From assembly GCA_030605835.1 (NCBI GenBank), contig JAUWHO010000007.1, positions 1 to 37,110 of the forward strand: a stretch of DNA of 37,110 nt, given 5' to 3'. The position numbers were made by a program, and so were the translations under genes. Within the stretch, counting starts at the first letter, position 1. Every line of letters begins with the position of its first letter. Positions 6,837 to 14,402 of this stretch are shown piece by piece. The notes beneath the pieces are model-generated. The model saw only the letters and a list, made by a program, of their open reading frames with translations. It was not told where the DNA came from and ran no database searches. This DNA comes from Candidatus Zixiibacteriota bacterium (GTDB lineage Bacteria > Zixibacteria > MSB-5A5 > DG-27).

Positions 6837-8492
6837 ATGGGGTACTATCATCAAGAAGGATTCACTCTTATAGAAGTAGTGATGATAATTGTGATCATTG
6901 CCATAATGAGCACGGTGGCGATAAGGTCCATGCAGCCGATAACGGAACGAACCAGGGAAGAGGGCACCATTAGAGAGATGGACCTTTTAGCCGAAGCCAT
7001 ATGTGGTGACAAAGACCTCGTGGTCGAGGGGATCCGCGCCGATTATGGATATGTAGGTGATGTGGGCTCATTACCCCCAGATCTCGACGCCCTGGTCACC
7101 AATCCCGGCGGGTATTCCACCTGGAAGGGCCCCTATATCCGCAGTGCTTTCAACGAGAGTCCCGAGGATTATAAGCGCGATGCCTGGAACCAGTTATACT
7201 CATATACCGGCGGCGTCAAAATCATCTCCACCGGAGGGGGAGACACCCTGACCAAGCAGTTCGCCCAGAATGCCTCCGGTCTGACCTCCAATACGGTGTG
7301 GGGAAACATCTATGATGGACTGGGTGGGCCCCCAGGAGATAGCGCCTTCTTTGTTGCCATCACTGTATTCTATCCCGATGGCAATGGGGGATCAACCTCG
7401 GTCTCGACAAGTCCCTCCTCTGCAGGAAGATTCACATTTGCGAATTCTATTCCTGTAGGAAACCATCTAATCAGGGCTGTTTACAGTGCCGCAGATGAGA
7501 CCACCGCGGCCTATGTTTCGTTGCCACCAGCTAGTGCCTGTTACCGCGAACTACGCTTCAGCCGTGCCCTCTGGCCTGGAGGTGGTGGAGAGGACGACAG
7601 TCTGTGCCTGTGGCTGACAACACATGATGACGTTTCAACGAGCGGGGTTCCGGAGCTGCCCTCGTGGACTGCGGGGGAGATTCTCAACTTCGGACGACCG
7701 AGCCTCGCCTTCGAGCCTGGTAAGACTCAGGGCACATTCTCGTCCGTTTTCAACCTCGACAACATGGTCCAGGACGGGGACGCGCAAGTCGATGCCATTC
7801 ACTTCGTCCGCACCAATATGACGGTCGGGAGCGCTAACCGTGTGAACTTATACGTGGGTGACGTCTTGCTGTCCACCATGGCCAACGAGACCCTGTCGAG
7901 TACCAACACGCTCTCGGTCAACGATGAGGATGTCTTCGTATTCAGGCCAGATATCGAGGGGGACTATAGCTCAGCGACATTCATCTTTCTCCTCGATGGA
8001 CATCAAATTATAACTACCGATATCCAGGGGGTATCGCTAGTGGAAGCAGACACAGAGGTGGGCGGTACCACCCTCCTGGCTGGTACTTTCCTGTTGACGC
8101 AGACTTTATCTGACAAGGATGACATCTTTCACTACACTGCTGATGATGTGGGCCTAAACACCACAACTGGCACCTTGTCGATTTTGATCGATGGAAGCGA
8201 CATCAGTATCGGTGGTGGCATTAACGGGCTCGACCTTGTAGAATCCACCACCGCCCTCGGCGGCACCACCCTGCAGGCCGGTTGCATCCTGATCTCCCAA
8301 TCCGCCGACGACGCCTGTGTCGGTGACAACTGCATCCGAACAATGCAACAGGACATTTCATACTTGATCGTCACCCAGGCGGGGTCAGACACCGTGGCTG
8401 ACGCCGAGCTATTTCTCGATGGCAGCGACCTGAATCTTGATACAACTGAGGAAGATATAAGCGGGCTCAGCTTGTCTCAGGAGGAGATCTGA
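6837..8492 (+). CDS. Large prepilin with C-terminal extension containing internal repeats
   Basis: The protein has 551 residues from the ATG at 6837 (leader MGYYHQEG, then FTLIEVVMIIVIIAIMSTVAI). An upstream in-frame GTG at 6813 would make 559. The first ~245 residues parallel the previous gene: the pilin core with W-K-G-P-Y and YKRDAWNQLYSYTGG, then the same regulatory-like domain ending LRFSRALW. Where the paralogue stops, this one continues through PGGGGEDD into ~300 further residues. These include at least two related blocks (LLDGHQIITTDIQGVSLVEA...GGTTLLAGTFLLTQ and LIDGSDISIGGGINGLDLVE...GGTTLQAGCILISQ). Similar 'x-DGSDI/DVGL' blocks occur in secreted proteins of uncultured bacteria. 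An oversized prepilin of this kind may display an adhesive domain at the pilus tip (inference). Confidence 0.85.
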   Translation: MGYYHQEGFTLIEVVMIIVIIAIMSTVAIRSMQPITERTREEGTIREMDLLAEAICGDKDLVVEGIRADYGYVGDVGSLPPDLDALVTNPGGYSTWKGPYIRSAFNESPEDYKRDAWNQLYSYTGGVKIISTGGGDTLTKQFAQNASGLTSNTVWGNIYDGLGGPPGDSAFFVAITVFYPDGNGGSTSVSTSPSSAGRFTFANSIPVGNHLIRAVYSAADETTAAYVSLPPASACYRELRFSRALWPGGGGEDDSLCLWLTTHDDVSTSGVPELPSWTAGEILNFGRPSLAFEPGKTQGTFSSVFNLDNMVQDGDAQVDAIHFVRTNMTVGSANRVNLYVGDVLLSTMANETLSSTNTLSVNDEDVFVFRPDIEGDYSSATFIFLLDGHQIITTDIQGVSLVEADTEVGGTTLLAGTFLLTQTLSDKDDIFHYTADDVGLNTTTGTLSILIDGSDISIGGGINGLDLVESTTALGGTTLQAGCILISQSADDACVGDNCIRTMQQDISYLIVTQAGSDTVADAELFLDGSDLNLDTTEEDISGLSLSQEEI

Positions 8493-8493
8493 A

Positions 8494-8658
8494 TTGACCA
8501 TTCAGATTGACAGAGGCGCCCAAGAGGCCACCACGGGAGATAAGAGCAAGACAATGGACACCAGCATAGATCAGAGCACCACCCTTTCCGCGCCGGAGAA
8601 CATTAACGAGAAAGAGCCGGCTGATATTCTTATTATGGACCGGGAGCAGCACCCCTAA
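8494..8658 (+). CDS. Possible small acidic protein of unknown function
   Basis: A 54-codon frame starts with TTG at 8494, 9-10 bases after AGGAGG at the end of the previous gene, and ends TAA at 8658. The product begins LTIQIDRGAQEATTGDK, has no signal peptide or membrane helix, is acidic and looks disordered. It overlaps in another frame the remnant at 8621-8740. It may be a real small gene, or an accidental frame opened when a prepilin gene was deleted here. No family recognised. Confidence 0.3.
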   Translation: MTIQIDRGAQEATTGDKSKTMDTSIDQSTTLSAPENINEKEPADILIMDREQHP

Positions 8659-8740
8659 CGATACCACCGCGATCTATGTCTCGGTGACGCCGGGGAGCGA
8701 TGCTTACTGCGAAGTGCATTTCCCCGGGAGCATCTGGTAA
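8621..8740 (+). pseudogene. 3' remnant of another prepilin paralogue
   Basis: This frame reads NDTTAIYVSVTPGSDAYCEV then HFPGSIW and a TAA at 8740. It matches, position by position, the end of the regulatory-like domain of the large prepilin (DETTAAYVSLPPASACYREL, then RFSRALW) and more loosely that of the 246-residue prepilin. There is no prepilin leader or pilin core upstream in frame, so only the last ~40 codons of a third paralogue survive. It marks a deletion or recombination point directly after the large prepilin. Confidence 0.6.
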
Positions 8741-8770
8741 GGGGTGGGTTAAGAGAGCCGATAATTCCCT

Positions 8771-10390
8771 ATGACGGACCTCGATCGCCCATCAGGTGAG
8801 GGAATGAGAACAACCGATACCGCTGTGGTGATAGATACCCCCTTGGATTCGATCCAGAGCCAAGGCCCGCAAGAGCCCGATACCCTGTTTACCTTTCACG
8901 AGCCCAAAGAGGTCTCGCCTCTTGCGAAAAAGATATTATGCCTCGATTTAACCGGCGATTGCTTCAAATTCAGTATTTTCCACAAATCCGGTAACTCAGT
9001 CAGATGGCTGATGGCAGGGAGGATCCCGGACGTGGAAGTCGACCCCGCCTCAGTCGAAGAAACGGTATCCAGGGGGATAGAGAAATTATCATTGGATATT
9101 AGCCCAAAGAGTGCGAAGGTATTGGTGATTATTCCGGGTTCGGATTTTTTTCTGCGCCGGATTGAAGTCCCCACTTTGAAAGGAAATGATTTCCTGGAGG
9201 CGGTCAAATGGGAGTGCTCAAAGCAGGTGCCGTATTCAATAGAGGTGGCCTACGTTAACATCCAAAACGTCGAGAGAGTTGAAAACAGGCTCGTGGTCCA
9301 CACCGGAATTATCGTAAAGGAACACGTAGATGCTTTTGCTTTTTTGGGCGAGAGGCTTTTGGGAGTGGTCCCTTCTCCACTATGTTTATATGGCAGTATG
9401 AGGGATCTGACAACTCCCCGGGATATCACCAATATCCTTATCAGCTGGGGTGAATCGGAAGGGGTGATAGCTTTTGCCCATAGTGGACAGTTTGAATTTT
9501 GCAAGTGCTTCGGTATCGAGGGCCTGGTGAAGAATAAACGGCTGCTTGATCCTGCAGAGGTTTTGGATCGGGCGGAACGTAACCTGCGCAACAGTCTTGA
9601 TTTCTATAATGCTCATTTTCGTGGTCGACAACTTGGGGAAATCAAGGTGCACGGCCCCGGAAGTGAGGCATTACTTGAGGAGCTGTCAAAGGCGGTGGGC
9701 GCCGGGGTTGGCCGCCAAAATCCATACGCCGATCTAATTCCTGATCCAGAAGTGTCATCGAGCTTGTGGGAGGATTGTGAGAACGATTATATCCTCTGCT
9801 CCGGAGCGGTAAAGCTCAAACCCGAAAGCTATTTTTTGCCCGTTTCCGTAAAGCAACTCTTAACCTTTAAGAAGATAAAATCGATATCCAGGGCATTATC
9901 CTTCTCGGCGCTAATAGCCTTGCTGCTCCTCGCCGGAGCTTTATGGGTTGAGCATGCCTATCGGGCCCGGATGATTAACTTAATTGGACAGGAAATCACA
10001 GAGATGGAGAGTTCACCGGGAGCCGTTAACGCCCTTTCGCTGAAGGAAGAATTGGATGCCAAATTGAGCCTAAAGCTGAAAATGCGGCCATCCCAACCGT
10101 GGGCGGCAAACGTGCTGAAAGGTGTCAGCATTTCGGTTCCGCCCGAGATTTCGTTCAAAAACATGGATTTGAAAAAGAAACCGTTCAGTGTTGACAGCGC
10201 GGATATACGAATAGAGGGGTTTTATTATGGCAATATAGAGGGCACCGAGGTGTGTTTAGCAGAACTGGTCGAAAACCTCAGGAATTATATCGGATTCGAG
10301 CAGGAAAGGCTGAACCGGATGTCTGAAAGACTCGAAGGAGATAACAAGCACTCGAATTTTGCACTAACTGGCCAGATTGGGTTGGATTGA
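8771..10390 (+). CDS. pilM: PilM-like actin-fold protein fused to a PilN/GspL-like membrane segment
   Basis: A 539-residue protein. After a disordered head of about 50 residues comes a PilM/GspL actin-like ATPase fold: KILCLDLTGDCFKFSIF (phosphate-1-like), VLVIIPGSDFFLRRIEVP and the 'ECSKQVPYSIEVAYV' segment typical of PilM. Near residues 373-398 there is one transmembrane helix (ISRALSFSALIALLLLAGAL), followed by a periplasmic ~140-residue domain with SLKEELDAKLSLKLKMRPSQ and 'VPPEISFKNMDL', a pattern of PilN/GspL periplasmic domains. PilM and PilN are usually separate genes; here they are one protein, as in type II GspL. The start is uncertain: the ATG at 8771 or at 8804 (after GGTGAGGGA). 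It overlaps pilO by one base. Confidence 0.85.
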   Translation: MTDLDRPSGEGMRTTDTAVVIDTPLDSIQSQGPQEPDTLFTFHEPKEVSPLAKKILCLDLTGDCFKFSIFHKSGNSVRWLMAGRIPDVEVDPASVEETVSRGIEKLSLDISPKSAKVLVIIPGSDFFLRRIEVPTLKGNDFLEAVKWECSKQVPYSIEVAYVNIQNVERVENRLVVHTGIIVKEHVDAFAFLGERLLGVVPSPLCLYGSMRDLTTPRDITNILISWGESEGVIAFAHSGQFEFCKCFGIEGLVKNKRLLDPAEVLDRAERNLRNSLDFYNAHFRGRQLGEIKVHGPGSEALLEELSKAVGAGVGRQNPYADLIPDPEVSSSLWEDCENDYILCSGAVKLKPESYFLPVSVKQLLTFKKIKSISRALSFSALIALLLLAGALWVEHAYRARMINLIGQEITEMESSPGAVNALSLKEELDAKLSLKLKMRPSQPWAANVLKGVSISVPPEISFKNMDLKKKPFSVDSADIRIEGFYYGNIEGTEVCLAELVENLRNYIGFEQERLNRMSERLEGDNKHSNFALTGQIGLD

Positions 10391-10932
10391 TGGACCGCAG
10401 ATTACTTCTCAAGGCAGTTTGGTTGCCGGGCCTTCTATTATCAATGATACTGGGCATATTATTCTTCAGAAATCATCATCTTGACCAGCTTGACGCGACA
10501 ATTGCTTCAGATAGCATGAGATTAGATAGCAGGCGGGCGTTGTTGGCCTCTATTGGAGAGTTGCGGAAAGAACTAACGGCTGTTTCCCGGAGTATGGAGA
10601 GGGATTACAAACACCTATTTGAGTTAGCCAAAGCCGAATCTATGGTTGAAATAATCAACAATATGGCCGCCTATTATGGGATTGAAATGATAGATTTCAA
10701 ATTCCAAATACCGGAGTATGTTGAAAAGAGACTCCAAGCTGACAAAACTATCCCCTATCTGATTCAGTTCGAGGCGAAATTTAAGGGGGATTATGTCCCC
10801 GTCGGCAAATTTATCGAATCATTGGAGAAGAGGATATTTCTTGACGAAATTAATAGTATCAGGTTAGTGGCGAATGAGGCTGGCGGGAATGAAGTTATAA
10901 GCGATATTAGAGGAGTGGTCAGATTCATCTAA
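10390..10932 (+). CDS. pilO: Pilus assembly protein PilO-like
   Basis: The ATG at 10390 overlaps the previous stop (TGATG), which makes it a better start than the upstream TTG at 10387. The product of 180 residues has a short cytoplasmic N-terminus, one membrane helix (VWLPGLLLSMILGILFF, about residues 10-27), a coiled region (SRRALLASIGELRKELTAV) and a small periplasmic ferredoxin-like domain (YLIQFEAKFKGDYVPVGKFI...RIFLDEINSIRL). This is the standard PilO/GspM layout. It aligns the PilM/N platform with the secretin through PilP. Position between the pilM-like gene and pilP fits. Confidence 0.85.
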   Translation: MDRRLLLKAVWLPGLLLSMILGILFFRNHHLDQLDATIASDSMRLDSRRALLASIGELRKELTAVSRSMERDYKHLFELAKAESMVEIINNMAAYYGIEMIDFKFQIPEYVEKRLQADKTIPYLIQFEAKFKGDYVPVGKFIESLEKRIFLDEINSIRLVANEAGGNEVISDIRGVVRFI

Positions 10933-10978
10933 AAATCAAGGCAGGAGGTATTTGACCGGGGTGAACTGAGAAAACACA

Positions 10979-11386
10979 TTGAGAAAATACATTGTGTACA
11001 CATTGTTCATATTTTCGGCCGCTTACGGAATCCATTTCCATTTTCTGAGTGGCGATAATGAGCCCCAGACTGTTGCCGGGGAGACCTCCCAGGTTCAGAA
11101 GAGTGAAGTCAATCTCACCCAGGCGGAGGTCAAAAAGGTCAACCGCAAAGATTATAGATGGGGAGGTAATCCCTTCAAATCCTTTAAGGCCTCTAAAAGG
11201 GCTAGCCTTGGACTCACAGGTATTTCATTTAACGATAATGGTCTCAGCTATGCAGTTGTCAACAACCGGGTGGTACAAACTGGTGATGAGATCGCTGGTT
11301 GGATTGTCACCTCGATAAGACCCGGCTATGTCTTGCTTACTAAGAAAGGTGTTGTTGAAAAACTGGCACTGGGAGGTGAGTTTTGA
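10979..11386 (+). CDS. pilP: PilP-like pilus assembly protein
   Basis: A 135-residue protein with an N-terminal hydrophobic segment (KYIVYTLFIFSAAYGIHFHF), a Lys/Gln-rich linker and a small C-terminal beta domain (GLTGISFNDNGLSYAVVNNR, VVQTGDEIAGWIVTSIRPGY, VLLTKKG). This matches the PilP/GspC homology-region fold, which contacts the secretin. No lipobox cysteine is visible, so it is probably anchored by its N-terminal helix like GspC. The only available start is the TTG at 10979, because an in-frame TGA lies 12 bases before it. The AGGAGG at 10943 is too far away to serve it. The stop overlaps the start of pilQ. Confidence 0.75.
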   Translation: MRKYIVYTLFIFSAAYGIHFHFLSGDNEPQTVAGETSQVQKSEVNLTQAEVKKVNRKDYRWGGNPFKSFKASKRASLGLTGISFNDNGLSYAVVNNRVVQTGDEIAGWIVTSIRPGYVLLTKKGVVEKLALGGEF

Positions 11387-12999
11387 ATAGGATATTCTTA
11401 GCATTTTTGTCTCTCTTCATGTTGGCATCTGAGGCCTTGGGGGGGGATTATCAGATTGAAGAGGTAAAGATCACCCATTTTTATGATTCCAACATTACTC
11501 GTGTTACCCTGACCGGCCCAGGTCCGTTGGAATATTCGAACTTCGAAATGGTTGATCCTTCCAGACTGGTTTTTGATATTCCCAATGCCGCCACGCCCGA
11601 TAGGCCGCTCGTTTTGCAGTACTGGCCCCCGGTAAGACGGATTGGTTTCGAGCACCTGATTGACCCCCAGCGGGGAATTAGGATGATCATCGAATACGAA
11701 CCAGGAGCCTCGTATAAAATTATAGGAGTAAGTAACGGTATTGAGATATCATTTATCAACCCTCCCAAGCCCGATAGCCTCCCTCAGAAATCTGTGACAC
11801 AACCCCCTTGGTTAAAGGAAAAAATCAATCTGGTCTTAGAAAATGGAGAGATCTCAACCGCCTTAAATTTGCTCTCTCGCAAGGCCGGCTTTAATCTGGT
11901 AGTTTCAGATTTGAGCGAAAAGCCGCTGTGGGTGAATCTCAGCAATGTCACGGTGGAAGAGGCTTTGGAGGCCATTTTGATGGCCACCGGAAATGCTTAT
12001 TATACTTTCGGAGATATAGTTGTGGTGATGCGGCAAGAGCTGGAAGAATCGCGGCGTGAGTTCGAAACCCGGGTTTATGAGTTGAAATATGCCGATGCCT
12101 CTAAGCTCGCGGAGAGTTTGCAGGGACTGCTTTCACCAAATGCAAGGATTAAAATCCTCAATCCGCTCTCGACTGAGCCGGTGCGTTACATGCTGGTCTC
12201 AGACCGTCGGGAAAATCATCAACTTGTTGAAGATATAATTTCCAACGTCGATGTACCACCCAAACAGATCGCCATCTCGGTAAAGTTTATTGAAACCAAT
12301 ATTTCAGGTGAGGAGAAACTCGGCATTGATTGGAATAAAATGGTGGAGACCAAATTAACCGGAGCGATTCCCCCAACCGGAGGAACTGAGGCCCCGGCAT
12401 TTGGGAATCTATCGGCCTATTCATCGTGGCCGCCCGGTAAGAATTCATTCACCGTGGGCACACTCACCCTCTCAGAGGCAACCGCGGTATTGAATTACCT
12501 CCAGAGAGAGGGTAAAAGCAGGCTCTTGTCCGACCCCACGGTCACAACCTCTGACGGAAAGGAAGCGAGAATCAGCGTCTCCACCAGCATTCCTATTCAG
12601 ACCATTAACCGCTTCTCCGAAGGCGCCGTTATTCAGGACATAGTCACCTATGAATATCGGGAGGTAGGTATTTCATTGAATGTAACCCCAAGAGTGAACA
12701 AGGAAGGTCAAATCACATTGGTGTGCAAGCCAACCGTCGAGGAGATAACCGGTTGGGTCGGCCCGGAAAACAACCAGCAACCGATAACAACAAAAAGGTC
12801 GGTGGAGACCGAGGTGGTAGTGGCCGATGGTGCAACTCTGGTTATCGGCGGGCTGTATAAGGAAGCCAAGATTGAAAATGTATCTAAAGTCTGGCTACTG
12901 GGAAGCATTCCCATATTGGGACATCTGTTTAGACACAAGACGACCACCGACAGCAAAACTGACCTGATGATTTTCATTACCCCGCAGATTATTGACTGA
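11383..12999 (+). CDS. pilQ: Type IV pilus / type II secretin (PilQ/GspD)
   Basis: A 538-residue outer-membrane secretin with a signal peptide MNRIFLAFLSLFMLASEALG. The order of domains is an AMIN-like domain (about 25-115, 'VTLTGPGPLEYSNFEMVDP'), an STN/secretin N0 domain (about 138-195, 'ISTALNLLSRKAGFNLVVSD'), an N1 domain (about 205-280) and the secretin core (from about 295; 'EKLGIDWNKM', VGISLNVTPRVN, TEVVVADGATLVIGGLYKEA, VWLLGSIPILGHLFRH and KTDLMIFITPQIID). The VPILGxLF-type and 'LMIFITPxII' motifs define the family. The TTG start at 11383 overlaps the pilP stop, with GGGAGGTGA upstream. It ends the pilus operon. Confidence 0.95.
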   Translation: MNRIFLAFLSLFMLASEALGGDYQIEEVKITHFYDSNITRVTLTGPGPLEYSNFEMVDPSRLVFDIPNAATPDRPLVLQYWPPVRRIGFEHLIDPQRGIRMIIEYEPGASYKIIGVSNGIEISFINPPKPDSLPQKSVTQPPWLKEKINLVLENGEISTALNLLSRKAGFNLVVSDLSEKPLWVNLSNVTVEEALEAILMATGNAYYTFGDIVVVMRQELEESRREFETRVYELKYADASKLAESLQGLLSPNARIKILNPLSTEPVRYMLVSDRRENHQLVEDIISNVDVPPKQIAISVKFIETNISGEEKLGIDWNKMVETKLTGAIPPTGGTEAPAFGNLSAYSSWPPGKNSFTVGTLTLSEATAVLNYLQREGKSRLLSDPTVTTSDGKEARISVSTSIPIQTINRFSEGAVIQDIVTYEYREVGISLNVTPRVNKEGQITLVCKPTVEEITGWVGPENNQQPITTKRSVETEVVVADGATLVIGGLYKEAKIENVSKVWLLGSIPILGHLFRHKTTTDSKTDLMIFITPQIID

Positions 13000-13072
13000 T
13001 AACTCCTGAAGCTGCAAGCAGTAGTAACCGGTTTAACTTCGTGATCCAACCTTGTCTTTTCTCCGGTGAAGC

Positions 13073-13635
13073 TATTTGTCTGGGTGCAAAAGAGAGTGTA
13101 TCCGGGAGGAAGTGTTTGCTGAGATGCTGGGGGGATGAGTCAAAGCCGTCCACGTAGATGAAGGCCTTCGTGACTGGCTGAGCAACCTCATGGAACACCA
13201 CCTGAGACAAAGGCATAAGACCGTAGACGCCGAAAAGGGAAGACTTAAAGCTCGTGCGTCTCGGATACGCAGTCTGATGAACAAAGCCTATGTGGATAAG
13301 CTTGAAGGGAAAATCCCCGAGGATTACTCGGCTATAAAGTCCCGGGAATGGAGAAAGGAGCTTTCCCGGGTGAACTGAAAGGTAGAGCAGCTGGAAGCCG
13401 ATATCCCTGAGAACTACGAATTGGGCGCAAAGCTATCGAACTCGCGAATCGTGCTTATTCTCTTTACGTTAGGCAGAATCCTGCAGAACAACGCAGGTTA
13501 CTGAACACGTTACTTTCGAACTGCACCATCTACAACGGAACTCTTTGCCCCACATATAGAAAGCCCTTCGATATACCGGCAAAAGGGTTGTCAATGACCG
13601 GAAAACTGGGATTCAGAAGGCGCCATTTTGGCTAA
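13073..13635 (+). pseudogene. Decayed large serine recombinase (C-terminal part)
   Basis: Translation of this stretch gives CIREEVFAEMLG, then (after an in-frame TGA at 13136) VKAVHVDEGLRDWLSNLM, MNKAYVDKLEGKIPEDYSA and SREWRKELSRVN, then a second TGA at 13376. A lost base near 13432 shifts the frame, after which ELANRAYSLYVRQNPAEQRR, LLNTLLSNCTIYNGTL and TYRKPFDI follow. This matches the zinc-ribbon/coiled-coil C-terminus of site-specific serine recombinases found in phages and integrative elements. The catalytic N-terminal resolvase domain is absent. Two stops and one frameshift show it is dead. Confidence 0.85.
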
Positions 13636-13680
13636 CTTCTTGCCAATCAGGAGATTAAGCCTAATCTCTTGGGAAGTCCA
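13636..13680. other. Short spacer after the recombinase remnant
   Basis: Forty-five bases with an imperfect inverted repeat (GGAGATTAAGCC.TAATCTC) and nothing else recognisable. Confidence 0.3.
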
Positions 13681-13740
13681 AAGTTAAGTTCAGTCAAGTA
13701 CAATTGAGTACAGTCAAGTTGAGTCGAGCTCAGTGAAGTC
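13681..13740. repeat. Pentanucleotide tandem repeat
   Basis: Sixty bases made of twelve phased 5-mers of the form nAGTn (aagtt, aagtt, cagtc, aagta, caatt, gagta, cagtc, aagtt, gagtc, gagct, cagtg, aagtc). Ten of twelve keep AGT at the centre. CAGTCAAGT recurs exactly 20 bases apart (13691, 13711). It lies in a decayed non-coding region beside the recombinase remnant. Confidence 0.7.
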
Positions 13741-13984
13741 CACGGTTAGAAAATGGTTAGAAAGAATCCCCAGCTCCAAGAATGAAAGCTTCTTGTGGAT
13801 AAGTCCAGCTTCAGTGGTCATCTTGGCTTCTCACTTTTTGATTGGTTCTTTTCTTGAAGGTAAATGGCCAATTCCCTCATCCAATTGTCAACTCAAGTCC
13901 GTCCTGGCCCAGTTGCATAACTTAGATAGGCCTCTTGATCCAGCTTCCCACCGGAGGTGGGTCGCCTCCGGCGACAATTCTGAC
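13741..13984. other. Non-coding, decayed region
   Basis: Frames of 60-90 codons exist but have no recognisable domain, poor ribosome sites and compositions unlike the neighbours. A short palindrome (CCACCGGAGGTGG, about 13949-13961) is present. Read as debris between the mobile-element remnant and the two-component genes. Confidence 0.4.
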
Positions 13985-14107
13985 TCAATTAGCTCCTTCA
14001 ACAAAACTTGAGACTGTTGCCGAATCTCGTACTAGAAAATTCTGCTTGACAAGCTGGGAACAACCGGCGATAGCCTCTGTCGCAAAAAACTTCAATCGCT
14101 TGGGCAT
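13985..14107 (-). other. Small minus-strand ORF with a good ribosome site, unknown
   Basis: The ATG at 14107 is preceded on the minus strand by GAAAGGAGGTG about 8 bases away, one of the best ribosome sites in this region. It opens a 40-residue frame (MPKRLKFFATEAIAG... FVEGAN) ending at TGA 13987-13985, and the frame continues as protein-like sequence for about 20 codons beyond. It may be the 5' remnant of a gene cut by a nonsense mutation. No family is recognised. Confidence 0.3.
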
Positions 14108-14195
14108 AGAATACACCTCCTTTCGAATCTCCGGTGCCCTCTCTTTTGCCAGAAAATTACACAATATATGATACCCTACCCATTCCTAAATGGCC

Positions 14196-14224
14196 TTGAC
14201 ATTGGTCTGTTACCCAAATAATAT
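14196..14224 (+). promoter_or_regulatory. Sigma-70 promoter upstream of the two-component genes
   Basis: A perfect TTGACA (14196-14201), a spacer of 17 bases and TAATAT (14219-14224, 5 of 6) on the plus strand. The predicted start near 14231 gives a leader of about 170 bases before the kinase gene at 14403. It would drive the kinase and the overlapping response regulator. Confidence 0.7.
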
Positions 14225-14248
14225 ATGTAGGGCGTATGTAACAGAGTA

Positions 14249-14297
14249 GAGTTCCCTCAGGATGCTCGATAATTAGAAGATGAGGGATCGCTTAACT
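14249..14297 (+). other. Inverted repeat in the kinase leader
   Basis: GAGTTCCCTCA (14249-14259) pairs with TGAGGG (14281-14286) and AACTC (14293-14297), giving an 11-bp helix broken by a 7-base bulge, within the predicted leader RNA. It has no T-tract. It could be a regulatory or stabilising structure; function unknown. Confidence 0.35.
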
Positions 14298-14402
14298 CTG
14301 GCCAATCGACATGCTTACAGACTATTAATGTCAGACACAAAGCGAGACGATTGAAATATGGGCTTGAGATGATAACGAAGCGACAAGCAACCTGTTTCCA
14401 AG

